From Leucaena leucocephala (lineage: Eukaryota > Streptophyta > Magnoliopsida > Fabales > Fabaceae), in contig CM073537.1 in the NCBI GenBank assembly GCA_037074615.1, positions 18,805,989 to 18,869,988 of the forward strand: 64,000 nucleotides of DNA, read 5' to 3'. The notes under the pieces were generated by a model. The model had not been told where the DNA came from. It did not search any database and saw nothing but the letters and a program-made list of their open reading frames with translations. The position numbers and the translations under genes were made by a program. Positions 47,801-59,890 of this stretch are shown here, in pieces (the first letter of the stretch is position 1; each line of letters begins with the position of its first letter).

Positions 47801-48844
47801 AAAACCATGGTTTTGGCATAAGTTAGGGATACCAACTTTTACAAGAATCAATTTTTCATAATCTATTATCCTCAAAATCTATTCTACTCAAAATCTATTC
47901 TCCACTTTGAATTAACCCATAGACACACGACCTCAAAAATAGGCAGTTACTTTCCTTATCAAAATCATTCTGTCAAATTATGAGTTTTTTTTTTTATAAT
48001 GGATAAAGAAACTGAATTTAGCTCTAACTAGTTGAGGGGCTAATGTGACGTGTGTCCTTGATTTAGTCAATAGTCATTCATCATAATCTTTTGACTTACA
48101 TCTTGTTCAAGTATCATGCTTGTTATCTAAATCAAATCTAATACACGCTGTTTACGGGGGGAATTTTCTATATATAATTCATGAAACCTAACTTGTTTTA
48201 CATTTTGCCCTATCCAACTCCACCTTGTGGGATAAGGGATGTTGCTTGTATTTCGTAATTACAAACAGTCCATAAAGAACTACTACCTTATGGTGAAAAA
48301 ACTGTGATTTGTATACTCCTTTCAGCCCACTTCTATTATGAACTCCAAGTCCATTGGAACTCACCAGTTCCGCTCCATCAGCCAGTTGATCTCCGCACTT
48401 CCCATTCTTGCCCAAATTGCCCCCGTCAGTTAGGCCTATAGCTTCATCACTGTCATCCTCATCATAAGCAACCTCTCTCACGACTCCCTCATTCCTAACA
48501 CCCCCCACTGGAAAACACGGGCAATCCTCATCATTCAACACTATATTCAAATCATCCTCACTATCACTTCCAATATAATCATCATTCATATCCTTCTCGT
48601 CATTGGACTCCGAAACCTCGCCACCAGAACGTGTCGATTCGCCGCATTCAGCATCAACTTCCACTGCGTTGGAGACAAAATCCTCATTAAGCTTGGCATC
48701 TTGACTCTTCGTAACATCACTATCACCATCGTCTTCGGGTTCTATGTACAACCGAGCAAAATCGGGCATGCCATCAGTAGCAGAAGTCCTGTGGACTTCA
48801 ACATCAGCATAAAGTCCTCCAAAATCATCGTCAAAGTCTTCCAT
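41805..48844 (-). CDS. FIP1: FIP1-like pre-mRNA polyadenylation factor (1189 aa)
   Basis: FIP1 proteins are nuclear CPSF subunits that link poly(A) polymerase to the 3'-end processing complex. Nine exons on the minus strand: 48287-48844, 47271-47485, 46997-47123, 46715-46807, 46567-46638, 46337-46438, 46062-46255, 43396-45079 and 41805-42329, all GT-AG and in phase. Exon 1 encodes an acidic region starting MEDFDDDFGGLYADVE. The defining FIP1 motif is in exon 3: KPWRTPGVDMTDYFNFGFDE then WKHYC (about residues 265-300). Exon 8 (561 codons) is rich in Arg, Asp, Glu and Ser, and the protein ends RPLRKRRWGGN. Length is close to Arabidopsis FIP1[V]. The donor after exon 7 is a weak GTCTGC, so that junction is the least certain. 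The open frame running past 43396 into intron 8 is not coding. Confidence 0.9.
47650..47905. repeat. Repeat related to the 14.9-kb inverted-repeat element, in FIP1 intron 1
   Basis: Repeated units such as CACAATCAATTTTTTCACC plus AAAACCATAGGCTATCC and ACCAAAACCATGGTTTTGG match the subrepeats near 15 kb. Non-coding; it sits within the ~800-base first intron. Confidence 0.4.
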
Positions 48845-50207
48845 CTCTATCTACAAAATTCAGAGACAAGGTAAAGGTAATATTAGGAGCTTTGAAAGAT
48901 TAGGATCTTCCATTCAAGGGTGATGAGGTTGAAGAGCTTATAGGTCCCTTCCTGGTTTAAAGTAAGGAAGCAGTGAAGTATGCTCACTCCCACTAAATAT
49001 CTTTGAACCAAAAACCCCTGAGAGCTTAAACCCTAGCTAATGAAATGGCGAGGCAAAACCATAAAACTAAAATTTTGTCATTTTTAATCCGAGGCTAAAA
49101 AGTGACCTCATCTTTCTATTCTTTTCTTTCCGAGGTAAATTATATATATATATATATATTAATTTTTATAAAAGATTCGAATTATATTATTTTTAATTTT
49201 CAAATTTGAATAATAATAATTTTATATATATAAAAATTAATAAATAAAAAAATTAAGCATTTATTTCAATAAATTATATTTTCAATAAAATCAATATTAT
49301 TTTTGCAATAGTTTAATCATATTTTAAATTCAATATATTTGTGTATATTTTACAATTAAAGAGAAGTTTATCCAATTGAAGTATATATTAAGAAATTAAG
49401 AAATAGAAAAATAATTCATTTTTGTTGATAAATTTATATAAAGTTCTTTTATCCTTTCTTTTTTTACCAGTAATTTGCATAAAGTTCATAGACGATAGAT
49501 TAATAGACAAGCACTCCACAAAATGTCAGACAATTTAAATCCCAGATAATTTTAATTTCTATATCATTGTATTCATACATGCATATTTGTTTATAAGCTT
49601 TTAAATTCTTGCATTGTTGTTTGAATGAAGATGTTAGGATAGTTATACTAGTTTAAATAAATTGAAGTTATAGTTTTTGAAAGTTAATTTTCTTATGTAT
49701 TGATTTATAAACTTTAACTATCAGTTGAATCAGATTTTAGACTATCTCATTCTTTTTCAATTTATAATAGAGTAAAGTATTCAAATCAGAATCTCATAAT
49801 GCATCTAAAAACATAATCACAGTTTCTTTAAAATGTTAAATGCCAATTCATCATCTATTGCCAATCCAGCCTAGGACCTTAAGCCAGAATCACTTAAATC
49901 CCCAATAACATATGCACATTGGCAAGCTGGTTCACAACAGGAATAGATCATTTGAGTCAGAATATGAACATGCTCATGAAAATGAGAGAAAAACAAGTAA
50001 ACGCGTTCATAAAAGCCTACAAACAAAAGGCAGCATCTTGATGGTAGATATTGCCCTGCATAATCCTGAGTTCATTGTTTCCTCTTACACAAGGTTAAAA
50101 CAAAAGGGCCAAGGAGCAGAAACAAAAAAGCTCCTTTTTTGGCCAATATAAGCTCCTAATATTACTTCATTCTACAAAAATGACACTAATGGTTCCTAAT
50201 CCTTATA
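48845..50207. other. Intergenic region between the FIP1 and receptor-kinase genes
   Basis: FIP1 5' leader and promoter, then AT-rich DNA with a TA run at about 49140-49160, then the 3' flank of the receptor kinase. Both genes run leftward. I see no additional gene; the ORF at 49912-50151 looks fortuitous. Confidence 0.4.
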
Positions 50208-52772
50208 TTATCTTCCTTTCTGCTCAACAATTTGAGAAAAAACTAAACTGGGATCATCAATCCCATCGGTTGTTGCACTTGTACTCCCTTCTCTAATGTT
50301 GAAATTAGCAATAGCATTCTGAATAGCATAAGCGTTGTTTGCCTTCTCTTCTGCTGCATGTTCCCCTCCATCTGGATTCTCCTGCAGCTGAAGTGCAAAC
50401 TCAAGGTTCCACAACACATCACCCATTGAAGGCCTTTCAGGTCCTTGGTCAGCTATACACTTCAGGGCAGTGTCCACAAATTTCATCAAACTCTTGGGGT
50501 TGATTTCACCTCTAAGTTTTGGATCAATGATGCTCTCCAAATTCCCCTCCCTTTGACACATTAAAGCCCAATCTGCCAGGCTTACTTGTTCTTTAGGCAA
50601 GTTAGGATCTAGTGCAGGCCTTGCACAAATCACTTCAAAAAGAACCACCCCAAAAGAGTAAACATCAGATTTTTCTGTGAGTTGCTGCCTCCTGAAGTAC
50701 TCAGGGTCTAAGTATCCAAAGCTACCTTTCACAATTGTTGTCACATGGGTTTGGTGCAGATTAGGACCTGTTCTGGACAGCCCAAAGTCAGATACTTTTG
50801 CTACCCATTTATCATCTAATAGTATATTTGTGGTTTTAACATCCCTGTGAATGATGATGAACTGGGAACCTGTGTGAAGATAGTGAAGCCCTCTTGCAGC
50901 TCCAATGCAGATTTTGAGCCTCTGCTTCCATGGTAAAGCTGGCTTATTGCTTTTGTATAGGTGTTCTCTTAGAGTTCCATTGGCCATGTAATCATAAACT
51001 ATGATCATTTCACCATTTTCTTCACAAAACCCAATTAGAGAGACTAAATGTTTGTGTCTTAGCTTTGAAAGCAATTCAACTTCAGTTTGAAACTCCAAAA
51101 CTCCTTGCTCAGAAGTTGGGTTTGATCTCTTTATAGCCACATTGGTCCCTCCATCTATGACACCTTTATAGACTTTCCCAAACCCACCAACACCAATAAC
51201 CTGCGATTCGTTGAAGTTCTTGGTAGCATACCTGATCTCTTGTAATGCAAAGTGTCTACATAATCCTTGTCTCAATGATGAAAGAGTACTGCTACAACCA
51301 GAGAAAGTTGATTTGCTAGCTGTTGTTTGCGAATTCCCATATACAGGCAACCAACTCCTAGTAACAGAATCATTCACATCATCTTGCCTTCTCTTCCTAT
51401 AGGCAACAAAGCACATAGCAGCAGCAAAAGCAACCCCAACAGCTCCTCCAGCAACCCCTCCTACGATTGGAGCATGATTTATTTTTGAAGGGATAAATTT
51501 CTTTCTAGCTTCATCTTTAAGAAGCATATCTGATGGTGTAGGATTACGCCCGGCTAAATTTCTATCATCGGAACTAACCTTAAAAATCTCCAATCCATTA
51601 AGAATAACATCATAGTATTCTGGTTTCTTTGAAACAGAAGAGTGTAAAGTGACCCGTAAATTTTCATCACCAGGTCCATCAGTGACATAAATTGCATAGT
51701 CTTTGTAAGTGGGAACCCCTTTTGAACCTGTCCATGCTAAAACATCAGCAGTTTCTTGTGCCGTTTGATTATTAACATAAATATCAAACACCCTTTGGTT
51801 AATCTTGTCTAACTCCAACTCACAGAAATGAAGCCTCACAATATAAGTAAAGTTTGGATCAACATGAAACACCCAAGTGAGATTGTAGCTCTGGTTGGTA
51901 TTATCATTTGGACCAATGGTTCTTGCAAAGCTATAAACATCTAAAGGGGCAATGGAGTGAGGCATATCAGGAGGATATTGAATCGTCACATTCTCATCGG
52001 CCCCAGAAGTGACCCAACTTCTCACTCCAAGCAAATAGGGGGTATCGTTGTACCATGTCCTGCTCAAATGACCAGAGTCCTTTTTGGGTTCTATGAATTT
52101 TCCTCCAACATTCAAACGAAACATAGTCTGCAACGGCCTGCGACCAGCATCAACAAACCGGTCAGTGGAAACCAACTTGGCAGGAGGCTTGAAAATCTCA
52201 GGCATAGAGACTATCTCAATCCCATTGACAAAAGCATATGATCCATGGTGCCTGAAAGAAGGTCTGAAGGTGATGTTGAGTTCACCAGATTGAATTGGTG
52301 GAAGAGAGTATTCTTTGATGAAATAGGCTTGTGTTAAAGCTTGTGCTGTAACGAAGGAACTGAAATTGCGGAGGAGAGTGATGTCATTTGCACGAACTGC
52401 AAAATAAGCATCGGAGGGATCAAGGCTGCTATATTCTGAGGGGTAAAAATGGAGTCGAAGCCAGTGGCTAGTTTTAGAAGAGACAGGAAATCTGTATGTG
52501 GTTGGGGACGTGAAGATTCTCGCGGTCATGTAAGGAATTTGGGAAGGAAGAGAAGGGTCTTGGTATTGTGCTGTTGAGTTTATTGTGTTAGTTGAAGAGG
52601 TTAGGAATCTATAATCCGATCGCCATCTTCGCCCGTGATTATCTACGCCCAAATTAGATGGAAGACCACAAGAAATGACAAAAGAATCTGAGCCCGATGA
52701 AGATTCCGAACTGGAATTCACGATCAAAGATGCGACCATAAGAGAAAACAAGGTATGGGTATTAGATCTCAT
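50208..52772 (-). CDS. CrRLK1L malectin-like receptor kinase, ANXUR/FERONIA type (854 aa)
   Basis: CrRLK1L kinases sit in the plasma membrane and sense cell-wall integrity and RALF peptides in growth and fertilisation. The single exon encodes a signal peptide (about 1-24), two tandem malectin-like domains (about 30-200 and 215-400; e.g. ISCGLPSN, WLRLHFYP, LNVGG, VRLHFCELE) with many N-glycosylation sites, a transmembrane segment (434-457) followed by YRKRR, and a Ser/Thr kinase (521-797). Kinase motifs are complete: glycine loop GVGGFGKVYKG, VAIK (Lys-548), IHRDVKTTNI (HRD at 642-644), SDFGLS (DFG at 662-664) and GSFGYLDPEY. Length and kinase sequence are close to ANXUR1/2 and FERONIA, which are also intronless. 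It appears fully functional. I cannot separate the ANXUR and FERONIA lineages by eye. Confidence 0.93.
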   Translation of the reverse strand: MRSNTHTLFSLMVASLIVNSSSESSSGSDSFVISCGLPSNLGVDNHGRRWRSDYRFLTSSTNTINSTAQYQDPSLPSQIPYMTARIFTSPTTYRFPVSSKTSHWLRLHFYPSEYSSLDPSDAYFAVRANDITLLRNFSSFVTAQALTQAYFIKEYSLPPIQSGELNITFRPSFRHHGSYAFVNGIEIVSMPEIFKPPAKLVSTDRFVDAGRRPLQTMFRLNVGGKFIEPKKDSGHLSRTWYNDTPYLLGVRSWVTSGADENVTIQYPPDMPHSIAPLDVYSFARTIGPNDNTNQSYNLTWVFHVDPNFTYIVRLHFCELELDKINQRVFDIYVNNQTAQETADVLAWTGSKGVPTYKDYAIYVTDGPGDENLRVTLHSSVSKKPEYYDVILNGLEIFKVSSDDRNLAGRNPTPSDMLLKDEARKKFIPSKINHAPIVGGVAGGAVGVAFAAAMCFVAYRKRRQDDVNDSVTRSWLPVYGNSQTTASKSTFSGCSSTLSSLRQGLCRHFALQEIRYATKNFNESQVIGVGGFGKVYKGVIDGGTNVAIKRSNPTSEQGVLEFQTEVELLSKLRHKHLVSLIGFCEENGEMIIVYDYMANGTLREHLYKSNKPALPWKQRLKICIGAARGLHYLHTGSQFIIIHRDVKTTNILLDDKWVAKVSDFGLSRTGPNLHQTHVTTIVKGSFGYLDPEYFRRQQLTEKSDVYSFGVVLFEVICARPALDPNLPKEQVSLADWALMCQREGNLESIIDPKLRGEINPKSLMKFVDTALKCIADQGPERPSMGDVLWNLEFALQLQENPDGGEHAAEEKANNAYAIQNAIANFNIREGSTSATTDGIDDPSLVFSQIVEQKGR

Positions 52773-55048
52773 GGCTTAACGAGACATCCGTGAGAAGAAT
52801 TTCAGACAAAAGGATAAAAACTGTATCTGAGAGCGATGGACGTACGTGCATGGTAGGCTTAATTTAATCGCGATTACAATGTCGATAACATTAATGGGGA
52901 AAACGCAGAAATTCAGAATAATCTCGGAGGAATTTGCCCCAACCCCCTAGAGAATTGGAGAGATCGTGAAAGATGGGGAGTGTAGGAGAAGAAGCCAGAA
53001 TGGCGTTAGATAGATAGAGAAGTTATTCTTAATTCTAATAACTGCTAATCTCTGAGTAACAGTATTATACGTATTATATATGGCCCTTCATATATAGGCG
53101 TTTCTACAGTTGAAATTTGAATTAATATATCCACTCTCTTGACCCGTCCCATTGCTGATCCATTTTTAATGGTTTTCTTTTTCTTCTTATCATTATTATA
53201 TTGATAATTTTGGTTTATTGCTTGAAATTTAATCAAGTGAATTTTTGTTTTTTCTGTATGGGAAACGGTTCATCGAAGCCATCAAAATATAGAAAGTAAG
53301 ATAAAGGAGCTAATTTAGGTTGATTCACTCAACCCCACTTTAGTTTAATGTGAAAATTTGACTCATCAACCTACTTAATTTAATAAAAAAATTAACAAAC
53401 CCCCCTTCAACACATTTATTATTATAATGTCTTAAAAATAGAAATAAAATTATATGATTCTGAAGTGTTAAATTCCAGCAATAACCTTGCCTTGTATGTC
53501 CTGCATCAGCCTTGCTATTTCTCTTGTCTTGGATGGAGGAGAAATATTTCATATTAGATTGGTCCAAAATTACTAGGGTAAGCAAAATGCCCATAGCTTG
53601 GTGAGCTCGTCCGGGGCCTGCATAAAAAATATCCTATTCAACCCAGTAAAAAATAGCTCCATATAAAATAGACAATTTCGAGTAGGGTCAATATTTGGGC
53701 AGGGCAGGGTCGGGGATCAGGTAGGGGTTACTGCCTTGCCCATTTGGCTCTGCCCAATTAGTTACTGTTTTACATATCAAAATTTGTAGATTATATCATT
53801 TTACATAGAACGAATATGATGGATACTAATGACTAAAGGGTAATTTTTATAAATATGAATAGTCAAGTAGATAATTACATCCTTTAAAATTTATAATTAA
53901 ATTCATTTTTTCTTTTTTTTTTAAATTTTGCTAACCGTCATATTTTTTTCAAATACTTTATCTTTGTCAATTTTGGAGAGATTGATGTAAAGTTACAATT
54001 GTAAACTACTTAGAGTTTAAGGCTTTTTTTTATATGCGAGGGATTTCAAAACTTTAATTACTATCTTTTTATTGTTTTATTCTTAGTGGATTATAAATAT
54101 TATTTAACTCTTGAAGATATATGAATATGGTATTATTTTAGAAGTTCATAATTGTAGATTTTTTCCCACAATATGAGCAGAGCATCACGATTTGGGCATG
54201 CCCAGCTAGCCCATACCCAGCCCGAAATGGTTAGGGCTTTTACCGGGTAGGGCTAGGCATCGGACTGTAAAATATAGTCTATGCTTTTTTCGGGCAGAGC
54301 ACTGGGCAGGAAAGTTGCCCTGCCTAACCCTGCCTATGCACACCCCTACAAATTACAGTGCGGTATCATTAATATAATTTTTATAGTTTTATTTATAGAT
54401 TCCATAAAATTTATTTTTGGACCAAAATCAGGTATATTTCCTGTTCACGAATGTATTTTAACCAAATAACTCTACGCCTCATGAAATTTCTAAATCTCTT
54501 TTCTCACAGAATGAATCTTTTTCCGACGAACAACTTCATTTGTTTTTTGGCCAAAGAAGAACTTCATTTTATTCCAATAGGTGTCCCGAACTTTGTTTGA
54601 TTAGTTTCTTCATTTTATTTATGCATTATTTTCTAATTTGCTGATTAATTCTATACTTATACTGTTTCTTCTTTTGTAACTTCCCCTTCCTTATCTGGCT
54701 AATGAAAATTAAAAGGTTACATTACTTATTGCCATGAATTGTATCTCAAGAGTTGATTAAGATATGATTTAGTTGAAAGACATCAGTCTCTCTTTGTGAT
54801 TTAGATAGAATATGTATTATATTCCCGAAACTTGGTTTTTTGAGTTACAACTTGGTTTTTTGAGTTACAAACTTTGTTTTATTTTGTTATATATATACAT
54901 ATATATAAAACACATCACTTGTCAAATATTGCTTTTAGGCTGATAAGTTTTTTCATATCTGTGGTGTCCCTACTATTCTTTAGTACCTATTTAAGTGCAA
55001 ACTAGAAAATAATCTGTTTGTATGTTATCATATCTTTGTTTCATCAAG
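52773..55048. other. Intergenic region between receptor kinase and ACLB pseudogene
   Basis: The receptor kinase 5' leader and promoter occupy the left part; CTATATATG read on the minus strand near 53090-53098 may be its TATA element. A hAT-like repeat lies at 53613-54346. A 21-base near-perfect tandem duplication containing ACTTGGTTTTTTGAGTTAC is at 54829-54870. No gene seen. Confidence 0.4.
53613..54346. mobile_element. Possible non-autonomous hAT-like element
   Basis: The left end GGGGCCTGCATA and the right end, read inward, GGGGTGTGCATA match at 10 of 12 positions and resemble the GGGGTGTGCA termini of plant hAT elements. Sub-terminal regions on both sides are rich in GGGCAGGG/CCCTGCC words in opposite orientations. 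The interior is AT-rich without coding capacity. No target duplication is obvious. Confidence 0.45.
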
Positions 55049-58000
55049 ATGACAACTGGACAACTGTTCTCCCGCAATACACAAGCATTATTTTACAACC
55101 ACAAGCAACTTCCTATCCAGCGGATGCTTGATTTTGACTTCCTTTGTGGTTTATACCAATTCTTTTCATCTTCTAGTTTGTTTCCTGTGGTATTCCTCTG
55201 GAGTGGACAGACTACAACAAATTGGACAATTGCATATTTTTGTTCTTATTTTGAATGAAGGCGCCATTTTTTTATAGGTAAGGAGACGCCATCAATTGCT
55301 GGAATCATTAATCCTGGTTCTGAGGGATTCCAGAAGCTCTTTTTTGGTCAAGATGAAATTGCAATCCCAGTGCATTCTACGTATGTGTTGTTTGTTCATT
55401 TCTGTTTGCAGTCTGTCTGTCCTTTACCTTAGATTTGGATTTGGAGGCTTGAATGTAATCAGTCAGTGCTTTTTTCTTCATTTCAGTGGGCTTCATTATT
55501 TGCAAAGTACTGCTAAAAAATTAGTAATCAGCCTGTAGGAAATGATATATGTGTTTGACTGAGTGTAAAATGCTCACAGCTCTGCGCTTGCCTATTTTGC
55601 AGCATTGAAGCAGCTTGTGCTGCACATCCTACTGCTGAAGTCTACATCAATTTTGCATCATTTAGGAGGTCTGTGTTTATTATATATTCTTTTATGACTT
55701 GATGTGTCTCAATGCACTATAGGCTGATAATGATTGATATATTTGCAGTGCTGCTGCTTCATCCATTGCTCCATTGAAGCAGCCAACAATTAGAGATGTT
55801 GCTAGTATTGCTGAAGGGGTGCCTGAGTCTGACACAAAGCGTTTGATTGCATATGCCCGGTCAAACAATAAGGTGAGAAGAGAATGGAAATTCATGTTTC
55901 TGCAAACAACTGGCTAAAGAGAATTAATTTTTCTGCCAATTCTATGGTAGGTTGTTATCGGCCCAGCCACCGTGGGAGGTATTCAAGCTGGTGCTTTTAA
56001 GATAGGTGACACGGCTGGAAAAATTGTAATTCAATGCAAGCTGTACAGGCCTGGATCTGTGGGCTTTGAATCTAAATCTGTATGTAGTCATTCCTTTTCC
56101 TTTCTTCGCATTGCTTGATATACCTTTTCATCTTGTACACATTCTGAAATTTCCCAAAATACTTCAAGTCGTGGGCTTATGTTGAATGTGTTTACAAATA
56201 TGCACTTTTTCCTTGGTCTATTCATGCTTGTTCTCTACTCACAACACCACTCAGAACTTAGAGCTCCCACATTGTGATGGGCTTGCTTTATTTCCTCTGC
56301 ATCTGTAGCAATAAATGAAAGACATGGGCTTAGAATCTTGTGGTGTCTATTTCACTTGTCCATCATGATTTAATTCCTAAACTCTCTGAAATCAGTTTGA
56401 TAGTGTAAACTGCTCTCTTTCCCTAAGAGATACTCAAATCGTGTAACTCTTATAGTATGAAATATTGAAATATAGTCAAATAATCATCTAGATTTGGATA
56501 TTATTTCTTTTTGCGTCAAATAATATCTACTATTCTGCTTCTGAGGGGAGACAAACTTGATGGACTGTAGGGTGGGATGTCCAATGAATTGTACAACACT
56601 ATTGCTCGGTAACAGATGGAATTTGTGAAGGTATCAGTGTTTCAATTTTATCTTTCTGTATTCCTTAAAGTTATTGTTGAGTTATAACTTGTTTTGCAAT
56701 AGGCATTGCGATTGGAGGAGATGTTTTTCCTGGTTCTACACTTTCTGATCATATATTGCGGTATAACAACATACCCCAGGTAAGCTGTTGTCTCTCTCTC
56801 TCTCTCTCTCTCAGGGACAGCATATCATGTCTACAATCTATAAGCAGCCGGTGAGAATTCAAAGAATTTAAGTTTCTTGTTACTCAACTGTTTAAATTTA
56901 TTTTGAATCTCAGGTTCAAATGATGGTAGTACTTGTGGAGTTGGGTGGACGAGAAGAGTATTCTCTAGTGGAAGCCCTAAAACAAGGGAAAGTGACAAAA
57001 ACAGGTGTAGCCTGGGTCAGTGGAACCTGTGCACGACTCTTCAAGTCTAAAGTACAATTTGGGCATGCTGTATGTTGTTTCTCCATTATCTTTGACTAAG
57101 TTCTCAATTAAAGCATTTCTTAAGAGGACAACATTCCTAATGCCTCTTGGCCCTCATATATATATATATATATCAGGGAGCTAAAAGTGGTAGTGAAATG
57201 GAGTCTGCTCAAGCGAAGAACCAAGCACTTAGAGAAGCTGGAGCTGTTGTTCTCACTTCATATGAAGCTTTTGAAGCTACAATTGAGGAAACATTTGACA
57301 AATTGGTTAGTTTGCAGTATTGCTTTCATCTCGAGCTTTTGCTATTATAAATGTGAGCCTTGTTACCCTCCCCAAGATCCCAACCCCTAAAGAGAGCAGT
57401 GCTTAAAGAAATTTATCTAGTTTCCTTCGTTGGCTATAATGCTTTTGGCTAACACTTTTATAGGTAGAAGAAGGGGAAATCACGCCAGTGAAGGAGTTTA
57501 CTCCTCCAGAGATTCCTGAGGACCTTAATACTGTAATTACGAGTGGAAAAGTCCGTGCTCCTACTCCATATTATTTCCACCAACTCTGATGATAGAGGCA
57601 TGTTGGGATCCATCTTCCATTGATTCTGTAATACGGTATTGTTTTTTGTGGCTTAGACACGATAATTGAACTAAAGTTTCCTCCCAAATTTTCTGCAGGT
57701 GAGGAGCCATGCTATGCTGGTGTTCCCATGTCTAACATTATTGAAAAAGGTTTGGGCGTAGGTGATGTTATATTTAAACGCAGCCTTCCTCGTTATTGCA
57801 CAAAATTTATCAAGGTAGGTTATTGATAACCATCTTTTCTCTTCTGTGTCTTTAGTCCGTGAAACTGGTCAATGCTCAAGCTCTTTATATACGTCCTTGT
57901 GCCGTCAATGTATCATTTAGATATTGCTTTGTGAAACAAACTATTGATTTCATCTTTTAGCTTCTTTGTTGCTGATATATGCATTTGTCAGATATGCATC

Positions 58001-59297
58001 ATGCTATGTGCCGACCATGGTCCTTCTATCTCTGGTGCTCACAATGCTATAGTGACAGCAAGGGCAGGGAAGGACCTTGTCTCCAGCATGGTATCAGGTG
58101 AATATAGGCCTCAAATTTTCCACTTCTGGAGTATGCTTAAGATTAATTTGAGTATCCTGATTCAGTATGCCATTTTTTCCATCCAATGGTGAATAATGAG
58201 CTTCTGAAATAGGTTTGCTTACAATTGGCCCTCGATTTGGGGGTGCCGTTGACGATGCTGCTCGTTGCCACTTTGGCGTGTTTACCTTTTTCTTTTTAAT
58301 TTTTTTTTCTATATATCATCAACCTATGCTGCAGCGCTAACATGGGGACTATGCTATGCCTTGTCAGAACCTTACGAATTTGTAGAAGGTATGAAGAAGA
58401 AGGGCATCCATGCGCCAGGAATAGGTCACAGGTATGATACGACAGTTTTGCTAATTCTGTTTCTGTTGCTGGTGCTATAATACTTCAAATGTTTTAAGCC
58501 TGGTTTCATTCTATTAAAAAGAATCAAGAGTAGAGACAACACAGAAAAGAGAGTAGAGTTGCTACAGAATTTTGCAAACACCAATTTCCCTTCCGCAAAA
58601 TACATGGAATATGCCGTTCAGGTTGAAAACTACACCCTTACAAAGGCAAATAACCTGGTTATCAACGTAGATGGTGCAATTGGGACCCTTTTCTTGGATC
58701 TTATTGCTGGCAGTGGGATGTTCACCAAGCAAGAGATCAATGAAATTGCGAAATTGGCTATCTGAATGGGCTATTTGTGCTGGCCCGCTCCATTGGCCTG
58801 ATTGGGGGAGTTGCATTTTCTTCATTGCTTGATTTCCCCCCCCCCCCCATCTGGACCCTTGTTTTGTTCATACATATGAAGGTAGGTCCACAGGTCACGC
58901 ATTATTGTAGTTTCGTTCCTTAGTATTAGTAGCCTTTTTATCCACTAGTCTCTTGTGGACCAAACTGCAAACATTTCCACTTTCATCCACTAGGTGGTCC
59001 TACCTTCACTGATACCGATTTGGGGATTAGGTGTACGGTAGTGCTTTTGCATGTATTTATTTGATAGAAGTCTGATACATTTTAAATCTATTTTGTCTGA
59101 CAACACATTCTAAATCTGTAGTATTGCATTCCTGGTAAAAAATGATGCTTGTATATCTTTTTACTACTCACTACCGCAAGATAAAATTTCATGGTTTTCT
59201 CATTTCTTGACTTCTTTTTCTGGCATACCTTTGATCAGAAGAGATTGAAACAACCATTGTACCGCCACCCTGGGAGGATGTTCTCTACGCGAAGTGA
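55049..59297 (+). pseudogene. ACLB: ATP-citrate lyase subunit B pseudogene, intron-containing
   Basis: ACLB is the catalytic subunit of cytosolic ATP-citrate lyase, which makes acetyl-CoA. The region keeps the gene's exon order from MTTGQLFSRNTQALFYNHKQ to the C-terminal KRLKQPLYRHP with introns in place, so it arose by DNA duplication, not retrotransposition. Lesions: a 1-base deletion giving TAA at 56610-56612 in the exon reading GGMSNELYNTIAR; an inserted C near 57566 after GKVRAP; loss of four codons in the VGDVI-FKRSLP region (about 57775); a garbled stretch after DDAAR (about 58255-58370); a 1-base deletion giving TGA at 58763; loss of the last donor and acceptor (near 58801 and 59221); and a 1-base deletion in RHPW (near 59270). 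Two codons are also missing near 56025. Catalytic-domain exons are otherwise similar to functional ACLB. No intact product is possible. Confidence 0.9.
56791..56812. repeat. TC dinucleotide microsatellite
   Basis: Eleven TC units inside an intron of the ACLB pseudogene. A further homopolymer of about 13 C lies at 58836-58848. Confidence 0.85.
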
Positions 59298-59890
59298 GAA
59301 GATTTCTTGCTTCGATATATCAATGAAGAATTCTTACATCTGCAAGATGCTGGAACGTTTGTTTTTAACAGCCTTTAAAGTACACTGGTGTTGTAGTGGT
59401 ATGTAAGAATTCGAAGTCGGGGTTTCGGGGGGTGCACAGGATGAAATATAATTGGATGAAGTGATTTTGTGGATGTAGACTCTCCTGAAGTCTCCTCATA
59501 AAAAAAATAATAAAAAGAGATATGAGTATCATTGTAATATTGTAATAATAGCATAATAAATATTATATATATCCATTTCATACTATTGAAAGAAATTATT
59601 TCCTCCTTTGATTCCATTTTAGGGTCTGTTTTCATAGTAAGACAAATATATTAAACTAGCTAAAAGGATATATAGTGGAAAGGCCTCCCATTACATAAGA
59701 TTAGGGCCTCCCATTACAAAATTTAATGAAACACTCCCAATTTATTTTTCAGATGTCCTTTCTTTCTTTCCTTTTATTTATAATTTAATGAAACACTTAC
59801 GATTTATTTTTCTTTTCCTTTTCTTTATTTGTGCATATATAAAGAAGAAATTTGCAGCCTTCGTCCAAGACGGCAAACCTCTTACTGTAA

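Noticed and set aside
55692..55895. Minus-strand ORF overlapping the ACLB region
   Set aside because: Shadow of the plus-strand ACLB exon encoding IAEGVPESDTKRLIAYARS.
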